Assembly (NCBI RefSeq): GCF_901709675.1
Contig: NC_051089.1
Coordinates: 13,813,976 to 13,877,975, forward strand
Reading direction: 5' to 3'
DNA from: Syngnathus acus
Taxonomy: Eukaryota > Chordata > Actinopteri > Syngnathiformes > Syngnathidae
Length of the DNA: 64,000 nucleotides
The notes beneath the pieces were generated by a model. That model was not told the origin of the DNA. It ran no database searches and saw only the letters and a program-made list of their open reading frames with translations. A program made the translations under genes and the position numbers. Positions 34,559 through 45,790 of this stretch are shown piece after piece (position 1 is the first letter of the stretch; every line of letters begins with the position of its first letter).

Positions 34559-35522
34559 AGTAAGTCCAAGGTTAGATGTAGATCACGTGCCTGATCAAAA
34601 TCACAGTAGCCTGGAGACACATGTATATCACTTTAATATACAGTGGCATGTTTAGCTTACAAAACCTCGAATGTTGTAAAAAAAAACAAATTGAAGCCAT
34701 TGCATGCTGAATTAATTAGGTAGCGCAAATAAAAAGAGTGAATACTGAGTCCAGCTTTCCTTTTACTTGCTGCCTCGCTTGGATTTAGCCAAATTTTTGG
34801 AAGATGAATGCAGAGAAGTCGTCAACTTCTCAAGTGCATGATCAGATTTGTTGACGTCATTTCACATTAATCATTTGCTCGAGGTTGAACCAATGAGTTG
34901 ACTATATGCCTTTATTCGGCGTTTAATGTTTGACATTGACTATCTGTTCATGTGTTCTTGGCATTTCTGCTTCTAATCGGTCCGTTTACAGAGAACTATG
35001 TATGACTTCTCCGTCTACAGCCGTCGCTGGACTAGTGCAGGAGCAATTTCCAGCCAACAAAGCAACACAGTTTTTATGCGTCTGTACAGTGCCAAGGTTA
35101 CAAAAATAAATTAATCGTGGGAGAGCATAGTGGTTAGCCTTGCTAGCTTTGACTATTGTTTCTTGTCTTAAAAGATTCATACCAGCGGTAGCAAGACCAA
35201 AGGACGAGCACTAAGAAATGAGGGCTGCAGCACAAAATGAAGAAGCCTCTTTGTCCAATAATATCAAGACCTCTATTCATTATGGCGGTTGTACAATACA
35301 TCACGCAGCAACTTTGCAACACGTATCATTTTACAGTATGACTATATGGGTTCACTGGAAGATTTTTAGAAAAAAATGTTTGGTAGCTCATTCACTTGCA
35401 AAATATGGAACTCTATCCTCAAATGCAATAAAAGCACAGGTGAAGTACAAACAGTCAAATCAATGTCCTGTCCCCTAAGGTGTCCTTGAGAGCTCAGAGC
35501 TTCCTCCTCAGTCAGATTATCT

Positions 35523-35807
35523 AATGCCATGGTCTCCACTTTCAGTTATACTGATGAAATCCAAATCTACTTATCTACCAAATCCTTTGGCATGCAAAGT
35601 AACTTTCTCAAACTTAACTGTACCAAATCTGACTTTATCATAATAGGTCCCAAATCTCTCAGCTCACCACCCCTAAACGTTTGCCTCTCTTTAGATAAAT
35701 CCGCCTTCTCACCTGCACCCCATTGCTGGAATCATGTTTAACAATCTCACCTTCTCCCAGCACATTAAAGAAGTAACAAAACCAGCTCATATCACCTTAA
35801 AAATATT
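35523..35807 (+). pseudogene. L2 LINE reverse transcriptase, 5' piece of a split copy
   Basis: The plus strand encodes FSYTDEIQIYLSTK (a changed YADDTQIYLS catalytic region) and MQSNFLKLNCTKSDFIIIGP, typical of L2-type reverse transcriptase. Part of the catalytic motif is lost (TDE instead of ADD), so it is inactive. The frame runs to ...HITLKNI and is then interrupted at 35807 by another L2 fragment; it resumes at 36181. Confidence 0.75.
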
Positions 35808-36172
35808 CCACAATACAACACAATACAAGGCTCGATCCCCTCTGAGGCTCCACTTCGCCCTCAGACTTCCAGTAGTGTCTGGTCTACGGACCTGAGGCGT
35901 AGGGGGAGAGAGGTAAACTGATGCAAGGCCATTTAGAGATTTGAAAAGCAAATAGAACACAATACAATGAAAACAGCAAGGGCCCCCGAATATAACCCTG
36001 TGGAACACCATACACGACAGAGGGGCAAAGCGAGCCTCAAAGTGACTTAGGTTAGTCCAGCCAAATAGGATCTAAACAACTCTAGCATTGCCAGTAATGC
36101 TAATCTGGTGCTGTAAACAAGCCAGCAGAATACTGTGGTCCACCGTATCGAACGCTGCAGTTAAATCCAACC
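35808..36172 (-). mobile_element. Internally deleted L2 fragment inserted into the older L2 copy
   Basis: Read on the minus strand it encodes LDLTAAFDTVDHSILL, then a damaged version of the VPQGxxLGPLLF motif, then jumps to FKSLNGLASVYLS and RGDRALYCVVLW, which belong much further downstream in L2 ORF2. The catalytic ADD region between is absent. The insert is flanked by an 8-base direct repeat AAAATATT (35800-35807 and 36173-36180), consistent with a target-site duplication. It therefore arrived after the host L2 copy was already in place. Confidence 0.7.
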
Positions 36173-36180
36173 AAAATATT

Positions 36181-36632
36181 GGCCGCATTTGCCCCTCCCT
36201 CTCTTTCTCTGCAGCTGAAACCCTTATCCAGGCCTTTATATCATCTCTCATTGATTACTGTAACAGCATCCTTTCAGCACGCCCTCAAATCTACTCAGCA
36301 AAATTCAATACATTCAAAACTCTTTCCCCCAACTCCTCACCCATACCCGTCCCCGTGGCCACATCACCCCTGTCTCTCCGAATTTTCACTGTCTTCTGAC
36401 GCCTTACCGCATCAAATTAAACATTTACATATTCATCCATAAAGGCTTCCATAACCAGGCTCACAACTAACTACATTAAAGACTTCCTCCATCCTCCGCT
36501 AATAATCTCGAGGTCCCAAGGACAGAGCATTCTTCGGAATTCACTCCCATCCATCGCACTGTTGACCCCTCTATTCACAAGAACGAAAATTAAAACCATA
36601 ACTGTGCTGCACTGCCTTTAATCTCCATTAAC
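36181..36632 (+). pseudogene. L2 LINE reverse transcriptase, 3' piece of the split copy
   Basis: The frame continues directly from the 5' piece: GRICPSLSFSAAETLIQAFI, then SSLIDYCNSILSA, the hallmark of the L2 C-terminal region. After about 36300 it is eroded and frameshifted, with RSQGQSILRNSLPS still visible near 36515. It ends in the TTGA microsatellite that forms the usual L2 3' tail. Confidence 0.8.
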
Positions 36633-36702
<70 letters not shown>

Positions 36703-36703
36703 A
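36633..36703 (+). repeat. TTGA microsatellite, 3' tail of the L2 copy
   Basis: About 17 uninterrupted TTGA units. L2 elements in fish end in TGAT-type repeats, so this tract probably grew from the element's own tail. Confidence 0.9.
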
Positions 36704-36780
36704 ACCTTGTTTTAGATACTTTTTACAACTTAACTGATTCGTACAATATTGATCAAACGAATCCCTGCGTTTCAGTGATA

Positions 36781-36985
36781 GTCAAGTAAAATTTATTTGT
36801 ATAGCCCTTAATCACAGAAATGTCTCAAAGGGCTTAACATATCTACAGTTGACAAGTATTAACAATATCCCCTGATCATAACCGCGGGAAGGGAATGAAA
36901 CACACACACAAAAATCATCTGGGGGGGAAAATGAGAAACATTGAGAAGGAGCCCCAGATAATAAACAGGTTCTTATTTTCCATCT
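36781..36985. repeat. Fish interspersed repeat (ATTTGTATAGCCCTTAATCAC type)
   Basis: AAAATTTATTTGTATAGCCC, TTAATCACAGAAATGTCTCA, AAGGGCTTAACA, ATCCCCTGATC and GAAAATGAGAAACATTGAGA keep the order of a common teleost repeat. I cannot place it in a class. Confidence 0.55.
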
Positions 36986-36999
36986 CATAATTTTTAGGG

Positions 37000-38295
37000 T
37001 CAAACAAGATTTACGTATTGTGATATACTATATAGTACATCGCAAAACCTCCTGTCATATAGTTGCAATATTGCATGGTTTAGTTATTCAAATATACATT
37101 GAGGCTGCATTTAAACATTTGTAACTTGACTCCAGATGATGTTGCACGGTGGCTCGTAATCCAAAGAGAGGCTTACGTAGTAAAACAAAATAGCCCCCGA
37201 AGCTTCAGATAAAGTTGCTTAAAATGATCCCTGGGGCAGTGTGTATTATACTTTGTCAGAGAATGAAAAGACAATAAAACTGACAGTGGGGCTATGATTC
37301 CAAGGAGTACCACCCTAAACTTGTCGCTTGGCTTAAGGGGGAAGGGAATGAGGAAAAACAGGCCTAGTCACTGTCAAGCCTCCATTGAGGTGCAAAACAA
37401 AGCTTTTCACTTAGTAATATGGAATAGCTCCCTCCGCTGGTGTGAAAAACCCACAACATACTCAGCATATCCATCCCACCCGCTGCTTCATTAAGTTGGT
37501 GTGCCTCAGGGCTCACATTTGAGATCAGTCATGTTTTTGGCATTATCGACAGTACATGAAAACAAGCCATTGGAAAAAAATAATGCCTCATGCACGGGGA
37601 CACAATATACCCCCTTGAGTTTATCTTCAATTGAGAATACCTAATATATCAATGTGTTTTGTATAAGCAAAAAAGAACACACCTCATATTTTAGTAGCTC
37701 AGCAGAACAAAGTTATGAATGATTCAGTGTTCCATCTGTAAATTGCTTCATGCTTTCTGGTTAACACAAATCTGTCAGAAGAGAGAGAGAGGGGAGGATC
37801 CAATGCACCAAGAAAAAAAAAATCAACAGAATGAACTTCATGAAGTCTTTTCATTTTCATCTTAAGCTTTATTTACATATGCATATACACATATCTGTTT
37901 TTATTTTTTGAAAATCCTGTCTACCACTAGCAATAAAAAGAAAATAATTATTTTTATTACTCTTACTGGGGGAGTGACCAATCTTAGATGTATATTTGAT
38001 TACATATGTCCTAAAATAAGTGGAATAACATCGTTTCCATAGAAAGTAAGTTAATACTGAGCATGAGTTTTCGTAGAATCCTTTCCTGTCATCAGCTGTT
38101 CCTTATCTCAAGCCATCTGCCCACATTACTTTTTTGTGTTGATTTTGAGCTTGTTGGTCATAAGTTCAGCATTACATGTTCTTACATGACTGAGTCACTA
38201 ACTGAAAGCATTACTCAGTTGTTGGAGCTGATTCTTTCAGGATAGTGACATAAGAAACACATGAGAGAAATCATTTACCACGAATGAAACTTGGG
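37000..38295. other. Noncoding DNA, nothing recognised
   Basis: No exon, RNA gene or named repeat is supported. An AG-rich spot (AGAGAGAGAGGGGAGG) lies near 37780. Confidence 0.45.
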
Positions 38296-38299
38296 CGTC

Positions 38300-38452
38300 C
38301 TTCTTAAAGCTGGTGCCCAATGCGACCCGACCCCGGATAAGCGGAAGATGGATGGATGGATGGATGGATGGATGGATGGATGGATGGATGGATGGATGGA
38401 TGGATGGATGGATGGATGGATGGATGGATGGATGGATGGATGGATGGATGGA
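38300..38452 (+). repeat. GGAT microsatellite fused to a repeat 3' end
   Basis: The segment TGGTGCCCAATGCGACCCGA, CCCCGGATAAGCGGAAGATG is the typical 3' end of a fish repeat (...CGACCCCGGATAAGCGGAAGAAAATGG...), directly followed by about 26 perfect GGAT units (38347-38452). The open frames of repeating MDGW or HPSI here are artefacts of the microsatellite. Confidence 0.85.
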
Positions 38453-39114
38453 AACTTAATTTATAAGATCCATTTAATATAGATGGATTGTGAAGCGCGT
38501 CCAAAATAATTGGGCTATTAATTGACCATGAAATCAATAACATTCATTTCTTTTAACGTCATCAAATCTATGGGGAAAATTATTTGGAATGATGGTGATG
38601 CATTATGTCCTATGATGGACCATACAATATTTGATATTCTGTACTCCTGGTCCAATTGCTGTGCATAAAGGATAGAAACCTGTGTTCGGCATAACATGCA
38701 CAAGTCCAGGTAGATGAACAGGTCAACTGTATCTTCTGCCATCCAATGGAAGTGCATTAGTTCTTCTGTTTGTCACTATATATTGCTAGCATAGATAGAT
38801 AATGTATTTTTAGGTAACAAATAATATTTGGCCCAATGAAGTGAAATTGCATAATTTCCCATGGCACACATCTCTCACAACACTACTGCCATGGCACAGT
38901 GGTTGTTAATCACTGCTACACAGTAGCCCCATCTGCATTTAAAAATTCCCTTGTGCATTCTATTAAATATGTTGGATCTTTACTAATTAGGTTCTGATTG
39001 CACTGATGCTCTTCTACCGAGTAGCAGTTAACAGAGCTTAACAAGACGTTCGCCCCCGGTGACCTTAACACGTTTGTGTTTCTCTTTCTAGCACACCCGT
39101 GACTCTAAGTGGTT

Positions 39115-39238
39115 ATAGAACGATCCATCTATCCATGATCTTAGCTGCTTATCCTCACAAGGGTCGTCGCCGTGATGGAGCCTATCCCAGCGGTCTTTTG
39201 GCGGTAGGCGGGGTACACCCTAAACTGGTCACCAGGCA
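39115..39238 (+). repeat. CATCCATCTATCCATGATC fish repeat, left part of a split copy
   Basis: CATCTATCCATGATCTTAGC, GGGTCGTCGCCGTGATGGAG, CCTATCCCAGCGG, GGCGGGGTACACCCTAAACT and GGTCACCAGGCA follow the same repeat family as at 14575 and 45489. It stops at TGGTCACCAGGCA, and that 13-mer reappears at 39821, where the family sequence goes on. Confidence 0.75.
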
Positions 39239-39820
39239 GTTGATTGTAGTTGAATTGTGTTCATTACCGTATTTTCCGGACTATAAGGCGCACCGGACTA
39301 TAAGGCGCACCATCAATGAATGACCCATTTTAAAACGTTGTCCTTACATAAGGCACACCAGGCTATAATGCATCATATCAGATTTTTAATCCAAATCAAA
39401 TAATTGTCCATTTTATCTTTTTTATTTCAACTTCAGACGCAACAAATTACTTTATAATCACAACGTACTGATCCATAGTCTTTTTGATTCATGATTCATA
39501 GTCTTCAGCGGGCCACTTATGATTGATTTCATGACAATGCTTCGGGCAAGTTTAAATTTAGGAATTTGGTCCATATATAAGGCGCACCGGACTATAAGGC
39601 GCACTGTCGGCTTTAGAGAAAACTTTAGGTTTTTAGGTGCGCCTTATAGTCCGGAAAATACGCTATGTCTTCGTTGATGATAGCCATTGTATTATTTTGT
39701 TCAGACAAGGTGTACAGGTCTTACTCTCTGACGAAGGCGGAAGTTGCTACCGAAACTGTCGGAAAGGTTTTTTAAGGTAAAATCTGTATACCTTGTCTGA
39801 ACAAAAGAATGCAATAGCTA
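39239..39820. mobile_element. Penelope-like or foldback element relic, itself carrying a MITE
   Basis: This insertion is bracketed by the exact 13-bp direct repeat TGGTCACCAGGCA (39226-39238 and 39821-39833). Without the MITE inside it is about 185 bases. It contains inverted arms of 38 bases (39680-39717 and 39784-39821, starting ATAGCCATTGTATTATTTTG on the left) around CTGACGAAGGC...CCGAAACTGTC, which recalls the CTGATGA...GAAAC hammerhead-ribozyme core reported in Penelope-like retroelements. Base pairing of helices I and II is poor here, so ribozyme activity is doubtful. The class assignment is inference. Confidence 0.45.
39267..39663. mobile_element. CCGTATTTTCCGG MITE, copy 1 (397 bp)
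   Basis: Terminal inverted repeats start CCGTATTTTCCGGACTATAA and continue into GGCGCAC; the far end reads GTGCGCCTTATAGTCCGGAA. A TA dinucleotide flanks each side (39265-39266 and 39664-39665), as for Tc1/mariner-type insertions. No transposase frame is present, so it is non-autonomous. It was inserted into the older relic at 39239-39820. A second, closely similar copy lies at 60408-60819 in the same orientation. Confidence 0.85.
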
Positions 39821-39885
39821 TGGTCACCAGGCAATCGCTGGGCACACATAGATAAACAACCATCCTGACTTCCTGCTCTACTGCA
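39821..39885 (+). repeat. Right part of the split fish repeat
   Basis: TGGTCACCAGGCAATCGCTG, GGCACACATAGATAAACAAC and CATCCTGACT continue the family sequence that was broken at 39238, showing a single older copy cut by a later insertion. Confidence 0.7.
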
Positions 39886-40286
39886 TGGTTTCCTCTTTAT
39901 CAAATGGCAAAATAATGGAATATTTCATGGTGGAGCTGTCAGTTCAAGTGAACTCGTATCCACAAGCCAATTAAATAATGTACATGCACACTGCTCAGCT
40001 CAAATTATTTGACAGCAATCTCAGCTCTCATTCTGTTGCCCTTGGACTGTGGGGATACATTTCTTTTAGATTATTGAATAAGGTTATAATAAAGGCTCGA
40101 CAGTACAAAATATATTTATTGACTTTCTGAATGATGCAATGGAGTGTATCTCGAGATGACAGTGGATTATTACATATGAGGGTTTATTGATTTTCGTTGT
40201 GTACAGTATGCAGAGGGCTGCAGAATCATGCCTACAACTGTGATTAATTTGCACTTGACCAGATGGAGTACAGTATGTTATTTCCC

Positions 40287-40523
40287 ATCCATCCAACCGT
40301 CCGTTCGTCTGTCCGTCCACCCGCCAACCCAAAAATCCATCCTCCATCATCTATCCACCCAACCACCAACTGACCCACCCACACACTAACCCGTCCGCCC
40401 GTTCGTCCGTCCGTCCGTCCGTCCGTCCGTCCGTCCGTCCATCCATCCATCCATCCATCCATCCATCCATCCATCCATCCATCCATCCATCCATCCATCC
40501 ATCCATCCATCCATCCATCCATC
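40287..40523. repeat. Compound ATCC/GTCC microsatellite
   Basis: A degenerate CCATCCATCCAACCGTCCGT region is followed by about nine GTCC units (40404-40440) and then about 21 perfect ATCC units (40441-40523). Minus-strand frames of repeating MDGW and TDGR are artefacts. Confidence 0.9.
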
Positions 40524-40690
40524 GAGTGACTGGAGTCTCAGCGGCCCATAGAGTGAGATAATTGTGGCAAATGTTTGACAAATGTTTATCCACTTCTTGC
40601 GCTGATGGCTCAAATAAACATATAAACATAAAATGTAATCTTGCGAAATACTCATGTCTTTAATAAATAATTATGTGTGCTTTATCATAG

Positions 40691-40965
40691 TCAAAGTCTG
40701 CTTTATTGTCGATTTCTTCACGTCAAGACATACAAAGAGATCGAAATTGCATTTCCTACTATCCCACGGTGACAAGACATATTACACATTCAAGTAAACA
40801 ATACAAAAAGTAAAAATAAGAAGGTACATACAATGAATAAATAAGAGCAATGAATAAATAAGAGCAACTTGGTGGAAATGGTGCAATTGTGCATACAGCA
40901 GACAGTCAGTATAATAGCGCAAAAGTACAGGAGGAGTAGTGCAAGTGGAGTAGTGCAAGGCAGCC
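40691..40965 (-). mobile_element. LINE 3' untranslated fragment (CR1/Rex1-like)
   Basis: TCAAAGTCTGCTTTATTGTC, GACATACAAAGAGATCGAAA, TTGCATTTCC and CCCACGGTGACAAGACATAT follow a standard fish LINE 3' end in minus orientation, like the tail of the copy at 29590. It includes two copies of AATGAATAAATAAGAGCAA and two of GGAGTAGTGCAAG. No coding part remains. Confidence 0.65.
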
Positions 40966-40969
40966 ATCG

Positions 40970-42015
40970 TGGCCCAAAACTAATGTAACTTATGTAAATG
41001 AAACAGAATACTGTTACATTTATTCAGGTATTCTGGATACGTAAAGCTGGTACATGTACTATGCCATTACTCCCTAAGTCTGATAACAGCACAAAACGAT
41101 ACCTGTGATACATGATGATCTGTTGGTATTGAGTAGTAGAAATTAGGAAATGTTCCATGTATCCTGGTTCAAGACAAGTATTGACACAATGGTTGTATAT
41201 CACTAGAAGGCAGTGTATAGCTTTGTGCAGACAGCATGGTGAGAGCCCATTCGACAACAGGTAGGAGGGATTGGGTGGAACAAACCATTTTTGAGACCAG
41301 GGCGATTTTTTAAATATTACGTTTCAATAAAGTACTTTATAGTTTAGCTTTTTTTTTTTTTTTTACTTATTCCAGAATGACGTACAATGTAAAAAATATA
41401 TAATATGAATTTCTACAATTTTAGAGGTGATGTGAGTCAATTAAGGCACTCTAGAAACACCAAAGCTCCTCATTCACGAAGCACAAAAGAGCAGCTTGAA
41501 GCTCAATTGACAAGGTGAGTCAATATTTCAACACGGGGGTGGTGACCGCTGTGACTGTAATGTATTTAATGTAATGGTTTATTTTCTGACTAGCCAATGT
41601 CTGCCACAGAGGCTAAGAGTCAGAACTTTAATTTACAGACTTGTCTCATCCTTGCATAAGCCCAGTTTACCTCCCCCACACAATTTATGAGGAACATTTT
41701 CCTTGTCTATAATTAGTAGTTCAGAGAAATGCAGTTTTCCTTTCAAAATGTCCCACCCATAGGAAATCACAAAGATTAACCGTAAAAATGTCCACCTGAA
41801 TATGATCCGTACTCCAGTAGCACGTCTTCGTGGAAAAAAATTCACACAAATGTATGAAACATGGTCAACGGCTCACACACGCACAAACATCTACTGCATT
41901 CAAGTTCTGTGCTGCCTTCTGTTTCATAATTTGTTTCTCTTTCTGTAATGCTTTTAAATGTTTTATGCAAAGAACTTCGAATTATCTTGTATTTGAAATG
42001 TGATATACAAATAAA
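40970..42015. other. Noncoding DNA downstream of a candidate exon
   Basis: No coding region supported. On the minus strand an AATAAA (plus-strand TTTATT at about 41579) could end a transcript coming from the exon at 42021-42079, but such hexamers are frequent in AT-rich DNA. Confidence 0.35.
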
Positions 42016-42020
42016 CTTAC

Positions 42021-42079
42021 CTCGCATAATTCTCTCTCGGAGTGTGGCTAGTTTAGGCAACTGAAGACTTAGCATCCCC
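42021..42079 (-). ncRNA. Candidate exon of an unannotated spliced transcript
   Basis: The minus strand shows a strong acceptor (TTTTCTTTTCTTCACTTGTTGTTAG is reduced here to its end CTTCACTTGTTGTTAG) followed by 59 bases and a near-consensus donor GCGAG/GTAAGT. In the phase delivered by the exon at 42240-42323 it encodes GDAKSSVA and a TAA. The intron to that exon is 160 bases, a normal fish intron size. Typed as ncRNA because any encoded peptide would be very short. Confidence 0.4.
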
Positions 42080-42239
42080 CTAACAACAAGTGAAGAAAAG
42101 AAAAGTTACAATACAACTACTACTATTATATCATACTCATGTTTCAAAAAATTGTCCGCAAACAGAACAAAATGATAAATGGAACACAATCGAAAGGCTG
42201 GTATCAGCACAGATAACGATACCTGGTGTCAGTACTCAC

Positions 42240-42323
42240 CCATCCGTGATTCAGCGAATTTGTGATGTGATTCGTCTCCTTTAGGTATGTGATGGAAAAA
42301 TGGCGGTGAAACATGTCAGCCTC
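42240..42323 (-). ncRNA. Candidate exon with open frame, same transcript
   Basis: An excellent acceptor CCCTGCCTCACCTTACAG precedes 84 bases open only in phase 0 (28 codons, EADMFHRHFSITYLK to NSLNHGW), followed by a consensus donor GGATGG/GTGAGT. If joined to the exon at 47155-47219, an ATG formed by its last three bases gives a GGAATGG start context, and the whole frame would be 37 codons ending in the exon at 42021-42079. It may be a micropeptide, an upstream frame in a 5' UTR, or a fragment of a larger gene. Confidence 0.4.
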
Positions 42324-42329
42324 CTGTAA

Positions 42330-45300
42330 GGTGAGGCAGGGCCCATGTAATATAATTGCCGATTAGGGAAATCAGCCTGAGGTTTGCTTGAAATGTCAGT
42401 GGCTTTTTATGAATCTCTAGTCAAAGCTATTAAGCCTAACCAATCTTGGTTCTTCATATTTTTGTGCTCTACAACAGACCCATTTCACAGGCAGGCCTGA
42501 GTGATTCTTTCTCTGGTTCATTTGCTCAATATGGTCAAGAACAGACCCTGCACCCCAAAGGCCATATATGAACATTTGAGCAACGTCGTGAAAAAGCAAA
42601 GGGTGATGATGGGTGAAAGGAATGCATAATCTATCAAAACGGGCTACTCAAATGAAACCCACAATGACGGATAATACTGTTGTGAGTCCACTCCCCAACT
42701 TGCCCTCCTTCTCTTTTGGACTTTATCTTGAGAGGCAGACAGTTCCTTATCATCCCAGCAGGAGCCCCCTGCATGGAGACACTGGCCTTATAACTGGCAG
42801 CGTATAAACATGGGCTTCAAAACGAATACTCTATGCAGTATGGAATTTGCCTTGGTGGCCGCCTTGAATTACTGGCATTTAAATATGATGAAAGAGACCA
42901 ACTGTGGAGCCCCCTTGCATTTTCTGTCACTTCATGAGTAAATATTTACAATTTCTGGGGAAACCCTGTTGATACATTAAAATTCTAAATATCCTGCTGT
43001 GATTGTAAAGGCTGGTGGATGTTATGACTTGCACTTGTTCCAAAGCCTTTCACTTTCTTAGTCCTAATTTGACAACTTTTTGTGCTCGCTTCCTCTCCAG
43101 ACGGGCTCGGTTTGCAGTTTTTGTTGCTATGAAGGGGAGGCTTTCTATCGCTCATAATGAGCATCTTTCAGTTACTTAAGGGGCTGTCTCTGCAACACAT
43201 GAAGCTTTCCAAAGATGTGCAACCGCAGGCTGCCTTCCCTCTGGCTCACCTCCCACCTTCCCCTTCAGCCTCAGCTCTTGTGGTTAAGAGCCTTCTTCCT
43301 GCCAGAGGAGGTTGACTGTTGTTTCTGGAATTGCCATGGCCACTTACACGGGCTCTATCAATCAACATGGACTGCAAATCCTTAAAAAGAGCCAGGCGAG
43401 CTCCGGTAAATAGAAAATGTGAAGTCGCACCTAATGTTCCGTGGGTTCTTTGTGTTTACGGGGCCTAAAGAAAGCATTGTCTTTGACCTGACACAAATGT
43501 AGAGGGTCTCACAAGTGTTTCATTTTGATGGTGTATGGCCAATTTTACTCGCATATTTTCTGTTATTCCCCCATTTTCCACTTAAGTGTGAATTTGTGGT
43601 TGCTGTGTAATGGTTTGTCCAAGATGGATGATCATAGGAGATGACCGGTGGACGGGGCACATTGAGTATATGCGATCCAGTCTGACAATGAAATGGAAAA
43701 TGTCATTTTGCAATAACGGGAAATGGGATGCCGTATGACAAGGAAGGACGACGAGTAGAGGGCCCTCCAACAGGGAAGCAAAATGCTGCAATCTGTTCTG
43801 GCAGAACAGATTGAAACGATTACTGTGAAGAGAACACTCGGTTGAGGGATCTTTTTTTTTCCCCCTCCTTCCCTTACCCTCAGATTCATCTGACAAGGTG
43901 GATTTTCTGACCAATGTGAGAATGTTATGGGTTAGGGCAGTTACTGCCAAATCCTGCCTTGCTGTGTATTGCATCTTGAATTATTTTTGGTTCTGTGAGT
44001 TATGGTGCGTGTGATTAAGATGAAGACTGATGATGAGATAATTACACTTTTTGGAAATTATATGCTGCGTTCCAGACACATAAAGACTACATAAATAATG
44101 TTTTCAGTGCGATAAAACTCCATTGGAATTTCCTGTCCTGACTCTGGCTCACTTGGTAAGATGTTGTTTTGAAAAGCAGCATAACGTCCGGGCTGTTCAA
44201 TAAATCAAATCAACATGAAATGCAATGTACACATGACATTATGCCAGAAGTGAAGCTGACAGTGATAGACTCCAAAACAATGGGAATTCCTGGAAAAAAT
44301 GTCAACAACTACTCTGGGTATTACTAAAAGGCTGCTCGTGGAGGATCTGAGGGTCCGCGAGGGTTAATGATCTGCGTGATAAGAGGGGCCAAAACCATAA
44401 AGGGTGTAATAAATTAATGGGGAAAAAAATCTTAAAATCTATGTTGAAACACACAAAAAGTCTCTAAATCTCCCTTTCTGCTCCTGGGCTGCTGAATTCT
44501 GCAGTAGTTGTAAGCTACCAATAACGAACTGAATTTTCTTTATTCATCAGGGTGTTATAAAGCAAAATGCTATTCCTATCTTAGTTAACTGTTTTTTGGG
44601 GGTTTTGAAAATATTAGTACCAGTATGTCCGAGGTTAAAGTTTAAGTAACAAGGTCAGTACTCCATTGGTTCATATTAAAACACGCAAAATTATTATTTG
44701 AAAATGTACTGTACCTAAAATCCCCAGTTGATGTATCAGTGCTATAGTAGTTTTCTTAGTAGCTCCAATTTTATCCTGACGTAGCAGCACCAATAAATCT
44801 GGCTGATTTCTTTGCCATCGTTAAGTTACAAACCAATGTTCTGATTAAATCTAAAACGATTAAGTAGTAAAACGACCTGAAACATCTTCAAGCAAACGCA
44901 ACACAGAACATAACATGCAACATATCACACAGAAAAAAAAAAGCATTAACTCCCCGAGACCCATTACAATGCATTACTCTTGCATGCCTGAATCCTCTGC
45001 AATAGTAGTTTTTTATCCCTGCTCTGTAATTAGGTCTCCCTGAAAAAAAAAAAGTCGATTTGTTTACCCCAATGTTTTCTAACTCATTATGTCTGTAAAA
45101 CATCCCCCCGGAGAATTCCGCATGCTGTCTATAAGTGCATAAATTGCTAGGGTTGCTTTCAGCAGTGATTGATAATCATTTATTCCTTTATTTTCTAATT
45201 GGGTATCAATCATGAAGTAAAGCCATGGCAATAGAAAGCGCTGTAGCCGTATTACATTTGTAAGCACACAACATGATGCTTTTAGGGTCGAGGTTGGCTT

Positions 45301-45485
45301 TTAAGGAGTCTTTTGAAAACCGACAATACTCAGTATATCAACTTGACAAATTAGCCTTGATGAAGTGCACAGGATGTGTAGTTCTGCATTCCCAGCTTTC
45401 ATCAGTGGAGTGTTGGAGAAATTATACTGTATATTCAAAAGTAATGTCTAATTTTTTCAATTAATTTTAAAAGTTATTGATTATT
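42330..45485. other. Noncoding DNA, nothing firm
   Basis: Weak donor-like sites occur on the minus strand near 43245 (GGGAG/GTGAGC) and 43333, without convincing acceptors. There are no recognisable repeats apart from short T- and A-runs. Confidence 0.4.
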
Positions 45486-45488
45486 ATC

Positions 45489-45790
45489 CATCCATTCATT
45501 ATGTGAACCGCTTTTCTTTCTGGAACCTATCCCAACTGATTTCGGGACAGTAGGTGGTATACACCCCAAACCGGGTGCCAGCCAATCACAGGGCACACAT
45601 ACATAGATGAATCATTCAATCAATCAATCATTCAATCAATCATTGGCACACAACCAACCACACTTATGTGGAATTTGGAGTGTCTTCCATGCATGTTTTT
45701 TGGAATGTGGGAGGAAACGACAGTACCTGGAGGATTCCCACGCAGGCATGGGGAGAACATGCAAACTCCACACAAGAAGCTCGGAGGCGG
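45489..45790 (+). repeat. CATCCATTCATT fish repeat, long fragment
   Basis: CATCCATTCATTATGTGAAC, CCTATCCCAACTGATTTCGG, GTGGTATACACCCCAAACCG, GTGCCAGCCAATCACAGGGC, then TGCATGTTTTTTGGAATGTG, GGAGGATTCCCACGCAGGCA and GGGGAGAACATGCAAACTCC keep the full order of the family, with an ATCA-rich segment (45610-45648) in the middle. It runs directly into the GGAT microsatellite. Confidence 0.8.

Noticed and set aside
38304-38543. Long frames of repeating MDGW or HPSI (also at 40244-40655 and 45607-45970)
   Set aside because: They are translations of GGAT/ATCC microsatellites, not proteins.
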